Shown piece by piece: positions 27,432-34,283 of a stretch of 34,283 bases of DNA (position 1 is the stretch's first letter; each line of letters starts with the position of its first letter). The notes beneath the pieces are model-generated. The model had not been told where the DNA came from. It worked only from the letters and a program-made list of their open reading frames with translations, and searched no databases. The position numbers and the translations under genes were made by a program. The DNA comes from Candidatus Altimarinota bacterium (GTDB taxonomy: Bacteria; Patescibacteriota; Gracilibacteria; BD1-5; JAGOOR01). The stretch is from assembly GCA_023268615.1 (NCBI GenBank), contig JALQUC010000025.1, forward strand, positions 1 to 34,283, in the 5' to 3' direction.

Positions 27432-29948
27432 ATGACAAATAAACACCCACAATCCCTCGCCCTTGGTCTCGATTTCGCACCTGATTTTGAGAGGATTCGT
27501 CGTGAGCATAGTCCTATAGAGGTGAATCAGATAGTTGATCCGACGCATCCGCCTGCGGGGATAGGGTATGTCGAGTGCGATACGCTTTCGGAGCTGGTGG
27601 AGTTCTTACATGACTTCCAAGATAAAAAAGAAAAGAGAAAAGAGAAAAAATGAGGAATCGTTGTTTTGACGAAACAGACGCCTGTGATGGAGAAGTTTTG
27701 TGTGGATAATGATATCGAAGCAGAGATTTATGCGTGGAAGTTAGGTTGACCATCATTTATTTTAAAAGGACAAAGTACAAAAGGCAAAAAGCAAAATGAA
27801 GGAATTGGTCATCGCGAGGACGACGCAGGAGGACGCGGCGATCCATGAGACAGTAATGGATTGCTTCGCGATGCTCGCAATGACGGGGACATCTGTGTTA
27901 TTACAGACGAGCTTATCTGACCACTTCTGGGTGGAGTGTTCCGACGGAAAAAGAGACCACAATTGGATTTGCTGGTTCAGATAAAGGTAGGTGACCCTGT
28001 TGTCCATCTCTTTCATGGAGTGGGGATTTTCCAGGGCATCGTCCGAAATGCTTTGTCATGAACGGAGCGCGAATATATCGAGATAGAATACGCGGAGGGG
28101 GACAGACTCTTCGTACCAGTGGAGGAGCTTCATCGTGTGTCGAAATTCGTTGGAGAGACGACACCGACACTCACTCGACTCGGTTCTCCGACATGGAAAC
28201 ACATACTCGCGAAGACCAATGAAGAGATTCAAAAAATTGCTGAAGAACTCCTCGCAAATCATGCTGCTCGTCGGATGGCTGGCGGTGTATCGATGATGGA
28301 TTTCCCGGAAAAAGAAGAAACTTTTCATATCGCATTTCCGCACAAGCATACGCTCGATCAAGAAGAGGCGATTCATGGTATCATGCAGGATATGAGTAGT
28401 GAAAAACCGATGGACAGACTGCTCTCGGGAGATGTCGGATTTGGAAAAACGGAAGTCTCACTCCATGCGGTGTATCGAGCATTTCTCAATGAAAAACAGA
28501 CGATATTTCTCGCACCGCTCGTGGTTCTTGCTTACGAGCACTATGAGTCTATTCGTGAACGACTCAAACCGTTTGGAGTGAATGTGGCGATGATGACCCG
28601 TATGAGCACAACCAAGGAGATCAATGCAGTATTGAAATGATTGAAAGACGGCTCGATTCATTGTGTTATCGGGACGCACAGACTTCTCTCACCGGATATC
28701 AAATTTCGGAATTTATGACTGGTTGTCGTCGATGAAGAACACAAATTCGGTGTGTCAGATAAGGAAAAAATCATGCATCTCAAGGCTGGTGTCGATACCC
28801 TCGCACTCTCTGCAACTCCTATTCCTCGCTCACTCAATCTCGCCCTCTCCGGTGTGAAAAATTTCTCAATATTATCTACTCCACCACACGGCAAAAAGCC
28901 CATTCATACGGCAGTCGCTCGCTACGATCAGACTATCGTGAAGCGTGCAATTGAGGAAGAGTTGGCTCGTGGTGGTAAAGTATTCTTCGTCCACAACACC
29001 ATCAAGACACTCCCTATTCTCAAAAAAGAAATCGAGTCACTCGTTCCCAAGGCAAAAGTCGTCATCACCAACGGACAGCTCCCGTCTGATGAACTCGAAG
29101 ACCGCATCATGGAATTCAAGCTCGGTATGCACAATGTCCTCCTCACGACGACGGTGATAGAGAATGGAATCAACTTCCTCGATACAAACACCATCATCAT
29201 CGATGAAGCTGAAGATTTCGGACTTGCACAGCTGCACCAGCTTCGATGAAGAGTAGGGCGATGACAGATTCAGGGGATTTGTTATCTCATGTATCGACAG
29301 CCCGAGCTTCAGGATGAGGCACGAGAGAGACTCATGACTATCGCCAATCATACACATCTCGGTGCAGGATTTGAGATAGCGCTTCGCGATATGGAAATCC
29401 GTGGTGTTGGTGATGTGCTTGGCGTCCGACAGTCAGGGAAGACGCGAGATGTGGGTGTGAGTTTTTACCTGAAACTTCTCGAACAAAAAATCGAAGAACT
29501 GCAATCCTGAAAAAAAGAAATGAAAGTGGATACCACGATTGATCTGCCTATCAGTGCGTATATTCCTGATGAGGCATTTAGCTCTGACATCGAGAAGATT
29601 CACTTTTATCGAGAACTCGAATCAGTTCGCAGCGAAGATGAACTCATGGAAGTCATCGAGCCACTCAAGACGCGTATTGATGTAAAACAGTCTGCTGTAG
29701 ACCACCTTTTTTTGCTTATTCGCGCTCGACTTCGATTATCATCTCTCGGTATTCGTCGTGTCCATATGCAACTCGGCAAATACACGCTCGAATGGGGTGG
29801 TGAAGGAGAAAAAACACTCGAAGCGATGAAAGAACTCCTGAAGAAAGATACCAAACAGTGTGCTGAGGTTATGTCAGGGAAAAAGATTTGCTACTCTCGG
29901 AAGGCATTTCAGAATCACGGGGATTTTTTGCGGTATTTTGTGAGCTAG
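27432..29948 (+). CDS. mfd: Mfd (transcription-repair coupling factor), large C-terminal part
   Basis: Mfd releases RNA polymerase stalled at DNA damage and recruits UvrA. This 838-aa part has a short D3-like region (GIVVLTKQTPVMEKF), the RNA polymerase-interacting domain from about residue 183 (VGDPVVHLFHGVGIFQG, RLFVPVEELHRVSKFVG), and the SF2 translocase with Walker A GDVGFGKTEVS near 333, DEEH at 434-437, SATPIPRSLN and QLRGRVGRG. The C-terminal D7 domain ends at YFVS. Ten TGA codons are Gly, including those in QLRGRVGRG. Residues about 126-153 come from a palindromic repeat. It has its own promoter-like TTGCTT-16-TACTAT upstream. Confidence 0.93.
27807..27885 (+). repeat. Palindromic repeat element inserted in frame in mfd
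   Basis: The outer arms GTCATCGCGAG and CTCGCAATGAC match as an inverted repeat at 10 of 11 positions. The inner arms GCGATCCAT and ATGGATTGC match at 8 of 9. This layout is that of the well-known bacterial repeat with GTCATTGCGAG and CAATCCATGG-like arms. Here it is translated as part of Mfd (HREDDAGGRGDPG, then DSNGLLRDARNDG), with a TGA read as Gly. Confidence 0.85.
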
Positions 29949-30241
29949 AGAGTCTCAATTATCTGCTTCATTCTCTCCTGATAGAGAGTATAGAGAGGAT
30001 GTTTCTTATCGAGTTTTTTTCTGCTAACTCGTTCGTAGTTTCTTTTTAGTCGTTGAAGCGCTGCAACTGTAGTCATTCTCTGTATTTCTGATTCTAATGC
30101 TTTTTCATAGTCGATTTGAGCCGTTTCTCCTCGCATGATTTGATCGACTCTATTAGGAATGGCCTCACCTCAAAATCACCCTATTTCTTTAAAGTTATCC
30201 ATTATTTTCTGAAATTCTCTTTCCAAAAGTGAAGTACTCAT
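29945..30241 (-). CDS. Hypothetical protein, 98 aa
   Basis: This is a soluble, helix-rich small protein with Arg/Lys/Glu-rich heptads in the second half (ALQRLKRNYERVSRKKLDKK). Two TGA codons near residue 22 give IGGFGGEA. I know no family. It has a full promoter with the -10 exactly 6 nt before ATG 30241. Its TAG shares CTAG with the mfd stop on the other strand. Confidence 0.75.
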
Positions 30242-30247
30242 ATTAGA

Positions 30248-30275
30248 ATTATAAATTATAATTACTTATTTGCAA
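30248..30275 (-). promoter_or_regulatory. Promoter, leaderless type, for the 98-aa gene
   Basis: TTGCAA (30270-30275), a 16-nt spacer and TATAAT (30248-30253), both read on the minus strand, end 6 nt before ATG 30241. Confidence 0.7.
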
Positions 30276-30278
30276 TAC

Positions 30279-31043
30279 CTACTTCAGTAATTCCTCAAAG
30301 CTCTCCACGCTTCTCTCGGCGAGTTCGATGCAAGCCTTTTCTGGTCGACAGAATCGGTGGTAATAGATACCTCGTGCTCCGCACTGGCTCGCACCAGTGA
30401 GTCCTGGGAGTCCGTCTTCTATAACGAGACAGTCTGTGATAGGGATTTCGAGCATCTCTGCACACTTGAGCCAGACTTCTGGATCAGGTTTGTGGTTGGT
30501 GAGCATATTTGCTCCGATAATGGTGTATTCAACCTCCTTTTTGAAGGAGGTGCCCGAGTCTAGCGAGGGCGGAGGATTTGTTTTTCAATAAATCCCCCTT
30601 TCTTCATTCTGATTTTTCTCTCCTCCTTCAAGAAGAGAGTTTTTGAGGAAGTATTTCTCCAATTGCAGGAGTTGTACGACCCATTCGATGCGACTGGTTC
30701 CAGAATTTGACCCAATGGCTATTTTTTTATCACAGTTTTTGCAATATTCGAGAAATGGTATGAGGCTCGGATCTGATTCGAGTCATGCTTCAAAGAGAGC
30801 CTTTTGTGTCTCCCATATATGTGCATGGATAGCAGTGGGGTCGAGTTCGATGCTGTATTTTTCCTTGAGAATGGCAGAGAGTTGTACGAGTGATTTCGTT
30901 CCCCATTTTCACGACTCAAATTCATCTTCATCGAGAGGGAGATTGTTTTTCTGAAACAATTGTATGAGTGAGTGCTTCACAATACCGAGCGTATGAGCTA
31001 TCACGCCATCAAAATCAAAGAGGACCGCTCTAAAATCTTTCAT
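30279..31043 (-). CDS. HAD-family phosphatase with an in-frame repeat insert
   Basis: This HAD hydrolase of the beta-phosphoglucomutase/phosphatase type probably acts on a small phosphorylated metabolite. The 254-aa protein has motif I FDFDGVIAHT (Asp10 nucleophile, Asp12 acid), motif II AIGSNSGT, the motif III region KPDPEVWL and motif IV IEDGLPGLTGA. Between LEKYF and IIGANM, where relatives have a few residues, there are about 40 extra residues rich in Gly, Asn and Pro, encoded by a palindromic repeat. Three TGA codons are Gly, one inside the insert. It begins 1 nt after the 84-aa membrane protein gene. Confidence 0.87.
30531..30640 (-). repeat. Composite palindromic repeat inside the HAD gene
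   Basis: Three neighbouring inverted repeats are visible: CCTCCTT with AAGGAGG (30533-30550); GGAGGATTT with AAATCCCCC around GTTTTTCAAT; and CTCTCCTCCTTC with GAAGAGAG. A GCCCGAG-to-GAGGGC stretch lies between the first two. The layout is like dispersed repeats found between genes in many bacteria, yet here it is read through as protein with one TGA as Gly. Confidence 0.75.
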
Positions 31044-31044
31044 A

Positions 31045-31299
31045 TTATTTTTTTACACTTTCTACTATGCACCATTTTGACCTCGATTCATACCAGGTAA
31101 ATCCTGCGAAAAAGACGACGAGAGGTATCTCGAAATAAAATCCTATTATTACGAGGATAATGGCGAGAATAGAGCGCCAGGAGACACCTCGCTTGCCGAT
31201 ATTGCATGCTCCACTGACAGGACGCACCCGAGAGAGTATCTGGCGGATTGTCCAGCCGACACCATATCCACCGAGGAGGAAGAGAAAAAGTATTATCAT
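31045..31299 (-). CDS. Small two-helix membrane protein, 84 aa
   Basis: The frame starts at ATG 31299 with MIILFLFLLGGYGVGWTI, followed by a Cys- and Arg-containing loop (SRVRPVSGACNIGKRG), a second hydrophobic stretch (ILAIILVIIGFYFEIPLVVFFAGF) written here in parts around GFYFEIPLVVFF, and a short basic tail. There is no TGA. I recognise no family. TACTAT lies exactly 6 nt before the ATG. It precedes the HAD gene by 1 nt. Confidence 0.7.
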   Translation of the reverse strand: MIILFLFLLGGYGVGWTIRQILSRVRPVSGACNIGKRGVSWRSILAIILVIIGFYFEIPLVVFFAGFTWYESRSKWCIVESVKK

Positions 31300-31305
31300 A
31301 CAAAC

Positions 31306-31333
31306 ATAGTATGTGATTTCGTGTCTCAAACAA
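31306..31333 (-). promoter_or_regulatory. Promoter, leaderless type, for the 84-aa membrane protein gene
   Basis: On the minus strand TTGTTT (31328-31333), a 16-nt spacer and TACTAT (31306-31311) end 6 nt before ATG 31299. It is back to back with the S41 protease promoter. Confidence 0.6.
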
Positions 31334-31338
31334 ATATT

Positions 31339-31366
31339 TTGTACTTTGGGGCACTCGGGGTATACT
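31339..31366 (+). promoter_or_regulatory. Promoter, leaderless type, for the S41 protease gene
   Basis: TTGTAC (31339-31344), a 16-nt spacer and TATACT (31361-31366) end 6 nt before ATG 31373. Confidence 0.7.
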
Positions 31367-31372
31367 CTCTGT

Positions 31373-32920
31373 ATGAAAAAACTTCTCTCACTTGTCGTCG
31401 TCTTCCTCAGCCTCTTCGCGTATCCAGTATTTGCTGATGAGGATAGAGTACTCACACTCGGAGAGACACTGACCCTGTATTTTACCGAGATTTTCCCAAC
31501 TCTCACTCCTGAAATCAATGATGTGACAGTCAAATACAATGGTATAGGGAGCCGTTCTGCTCTTCGAGGGGCTCTCCAGCGAGCTATCTACTATGATATG
31601 CTGCCCAATTCTGCTGTGACACTCCGTCCTGATGAACCGATGAGTGACCGTGCTTTTTCTCAGCTTCTGCGTCGTCATTTTGGTACGCGTGTGACCGCTG
31701 ACGAGTCATCTCTGACACTCGCTGACTATGAGCGATTCATGGTGACGATACGATCATCATTTGCCTATCGTCTGTTGCAGCTCATGAATGCTCCAGAGGA
31801 AAATACTCCAACAGAGATACCACCATCGAGCTCATCAAAACTCTCACAATCCAATAATTATTACCTCCTCGAAAATATCTACTCTATTCTCCAAGAGAAT
31901 TATCTCAGTGGTCAGAAATTCAGTGAAGCAGACCTCATCTATGGAGCAGCAGAATGACTCGTCAACGAGCTCGGTGATCAGCATACTCGATTCTTCCGAC
32001 CTGATGCCTCGACTGATTTCAAAAATTCACTCGATGGCAATATCGTCGGTATCGGTGTGGTAATCGATGTTGATGCGACTGGTTCTCTCACCATCACTGA
32101 TGTTATCCGTCATAGTCCTGCAGAAAAGGCATGACTCGTCGCAGGTGATAAAATCATCAAAATCAATGGTATCGTCGTCTCCACAGAGGATGGTATCGTC
32201 GATGATATCGCTCGACTCAGAGGACAGGTCCAGACACAGGTCGAGGTGACCGTGCAGTCTGGCAAGGTCACCAAAACAGTTGCCATAGTCCGAGAGATTA
32301 TTCATATCGAACAAGTCGAAACAGATGAGCTCTCTCATGCCTATCATATAACCTTCTGAGAGGTCGCATTTGGTGTCGATGCTGCTATGGAATCAGCACT
32401 TCAGGGATTCATCTCGAGTGGTAAAAAGAGACTCATCCTCGATCTCCGTAATAATCCTGGAGGTTCTATGGCGGAGACTCGCACTATTCTCAATTATTTC
32501 ATCGATAAATGAAATCCTCTCGTCATCCTCAAATACCCAAAACTCGAAATCATCAACTATGCTCAAAATCCTGCTCTCACTGACTGGAATAAATATGAAA
32601 TTGTCATCCTCATCAATGCTGATACTGCTTCTGCTGCTGAGATCATAGCAGCGACTCTCCGTGAATATTTCCCGAGAAATACCGTCATAATTGGCGAGAC
32701 CTCATATGGTAAATGAACCGTTCAAGAACTCGTCTCATTTGATGACAAATCCATGCTCAAATACACCATAGCTGAGTGGCTCATCCCTCGAAGTCGTCGA
32801 TCTATTGAGAAGGTCGGTATTGTTCCAGATAAGAGAGTCGTCTTTGATAGACAACACTGGAGAACAAAACGCATCGATACACAGCTCCTCGCTGCAGAGC
32901 AGTACGAATTTGTGAATTAG
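31373..32920 (+). CDS. Secreted C-terminal processing peptidase (S41 family)
   Basis: S41 proteases trim or degrade secreted proteins with a Ser/Lys dyad. The 515-aa product has a signal peptide (MKKLLSLVVVFLSLFAYPVFA), an N-terminal region of about 160 residues with SLH-like features, a PDZ domain near residues 220-300 (VGIGVVIDVD, LVAGDKIIKINGIVV), and the protease core: LILDLRNNPGG, NADTASAAEI with Ser420, and SYGKGTVQE with Lys447. Five TGA codons are Gly; one is the invariant Gly after that Lys. ATG 31373 has TATACT exactly 6 nt upstream. Its TAG overlaps the stop of the gene on the other strand. Confidence 0.95.
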
Positions 32921-34283
32921 GCTGCGAGACCGAGATGGTCATCTTGTGATGATCACTCAGTCTGCGTATTTGGCATGCGGGCTATAGAATCAAATTCTTC
33001 TTTCTTTTTCGTGAGAACTGTTCCTGATCGGGCTTGGGTTTTTTTCTTCACATCGTCCAGAGCATCGCTATCAAAATTACCATTGTATATGTTATCGAGA
33101 GAGAGTTTCTCGATTGGTATTTGTTTTTTTACTATTTCGCTCCATTTTTTCGCCATTTCTATCCTGTAATTGAGTGCTGCGGTCGCTCATTTAGTTTTTT
33201 CAATTTTTTCTGCTTCTCGGAGAGTTGCTTTCATTTGTTCAAAATAACTGGCATATCTTTTTTGTTCTTCAGGGCTATCACCACCTGTTTTGAGCATTTT
33301 TGGCTCTATAATACCGAGCATAACACCAGTCATACTACAATACCACACCTTTGGATTAGAGGCATCGATTTTTTCTTCTAAGAGACGCTTCATGGGGTCT
33401 CTATTTTTTTCAAAGAGTGATTTTGTGATTTTATCTATATAGTCTTTATTTCATTTTAATCACATTTGTTCTGCCATTCTCTCAGCCATTTTTGGTATAG
33501 CATAGAGGAATCACCGCATCTCATTAAATACTCCATCGCCTTTGGTTGCTTTGCCGTTTGCTGCATAGTCTTCATCGACATTCGGATCGATATAGTTATC
33601 CCAATTCACCCAAGCAATAGGAATACCTGATTCAAAGTTATCCCGGAAACGGAAATGGTCGCCAGAATAGTATCATTTATTTCTATCCATTGCAGCATGT
33701 GCTGTACTATCTCCATAAGTATCTGATAGTCTTTGATAGTAGTTTTTGATGATTCATTTATTTTGACGGATTTTCTCGTATTGTTTTCTCTTATCTGTTG
33801 GTTGTTTTTCGAGGAGTTCATCAAAAAGTGCTGGATCATTGATCATGAGGTTGAGCATCGGATCTCGCATACCCGACATCTTATGCATGAGTTTCTCACC
33901 ATACTTTCCCCAGAACTTCTCAAAACTTCCTCTCCATTTTTTATTATCTCATGAAAGTCTGTTTGTTCCGGCTTCTCTTGTGAGTCTTTCTAGTTCTTTT
34001 CCACAATCTTCGCTAATTGTGTAGGCAAAGGCGATGCCAGTTTCACGGAATGTATCTCCAAAGTCTTTATTCTGCATAAAGACAAACATAGGCATGTGGT
34101 AGCCACTTTGGAATTGTTCTTTTACATGTTCACGAGTAGGTCCCAGCATCTGCTCATCTCTATGCCCGAAGAGTATTGCAGCGTAGGGCATCGTGGTAGT
34201 TGCAGTCGGATAGCCCTCTGCGAGCCAGAGGTCGGTCGCTGCACCGAAAAGTTCTGGGAGTTTTGAACTGACAGCAGCGCTCA
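32917..34283 (-). CDS. C-terminal part of a large protein of unknown function (runs off window)
   Basis: The last 454 residues of a protein whose start lies beyond the window are visible. Eight TGA codons are read as Gly. The sequence is soluble, rich in Lys, Glu, Met and aromatic residues, with no membrane helix and no motif I recognise; MPYAAILFGHRDEQML, WVNWDNYIDPNVDEDYA and GVMLGIIEPKML are typical stretches. The C-terminus is Lys/Gln/Ser-rich. The stop TAA (32917-32919) overlaps the TAG of the convergent S41 gene. With no domain call, its role is open. Confidence 0.8.

Noticed and set aside
31300-31539. N-terminal extension of the 84-aa membrane protein
   Set aside because: It would run antisense into the S41 protease gene. 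ATG 31299 has a promoter with the standard 6-nt spacing.
971-34283. Many pseudogenes or frameshifts under the standard code
   Set aside because: The breaks are all TGA, never TAA or TAG, the frame is kept across each, and the positions match conserved glycines. Recoding explains them.
971-34283. UGA read as tryptophan (code 4) or as selenocysteine
   Set aside because: Conserved tryptophans are TGG here (for example UppS NRRW, sortase TCWP), while TGA aligns with glycine. The number of TGA codons is far too high for selenocysteine.

Overview
The window reads as a chromosome segment of a CPR/Patescibacteria bacterium of the Gracilibacteria/Absconditabacteria (BD1-5/SR1) type. The main reason is that UGA is read as glycine (genetic code 25). 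Under the standard code almost every gene is cut by in-frame TGA. Read as Gly, the pieces join into full-length conserved proteins, and the TGA codons fall on invariant glycines such as LuxS PMGCRTG, MTA/SAH nucleosidase MEGAA, sortase GHSS, S41 protease GKGTVQ and the FNR GPxG motif. All coding coordinates below use UGA = Gly, with only TAA and TAG as stops. The exact lineage cannot be fixed from the sequence alone.

Layout. 1-890: 3' end of 23S rRNA, 5S rRNA and a terminator. 971-2526 (+): uppS and a polyprenyl synthase. 2529-4181 (-): apt-mtnN-luxS, which removes S-adenosylhomocysteine, salvages the adenine and makes the AI-2 precursor. 4266-6480 (+): an unknown protein and psd. 6516-6690: a hairpin repeat between convergent genes. 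6693-9951 (-): capA, a kinase-like protein, pssA and a CarS-like CDP-lipid synthase; with psd these make a compact phosphatidylethanolamine route. 10105-11969 (+): AI-2E-family transporter and an unknown protein. 11966-15440 (-): CAP-domain protein, MFS-like transporter, sortase and a small membrane protein. 15493-16221 (+): FNR-type reductase. 16218-19618 (-): M23 peptidase, a tiny ORF with structured RNA, and RNase J. 19825-21330 (+): secreted SLH-like, Cys-rich protein. 21335-23766 (-): ECF-type sigma factor and argS. 23845-29948 (+): mfd in two pieces, separated by five opposite-strand genes (lipoprotein, membrane protein, CaCA antiporter, DUF1232 protein, idi). 29945-31299 (-): small membrane protein, HAD phosphatase, and a separate 98-aa protein. 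31373-32920 (+): S41 protease. 32917-34283 (-): C-terminal part of a large unknown protein that runs off the window.

Three features go beyond ordinary annotation. First, repeat DNA sits in frame inside five genes (argS, the FNR gene, both mfd pieces and the HAD gene), and each insert contains a TGA that is only readable because UGA is a sense codon. Second, many genes have a -10 box exactly 6 nt before ATG, so the A of the start codon would be +1: leaderless mRNAs appear to be the norm here, and Shine-Dalgarno sites are mostly absent. Third, mfd is split, and three consecutive genes in the separating block have no TGA-Gly codon, which suggests later acquisition.

Genes are tightly packed. Convergent neighbours repeatedly share their stop codons (CTAG, TTAA, TTAG).
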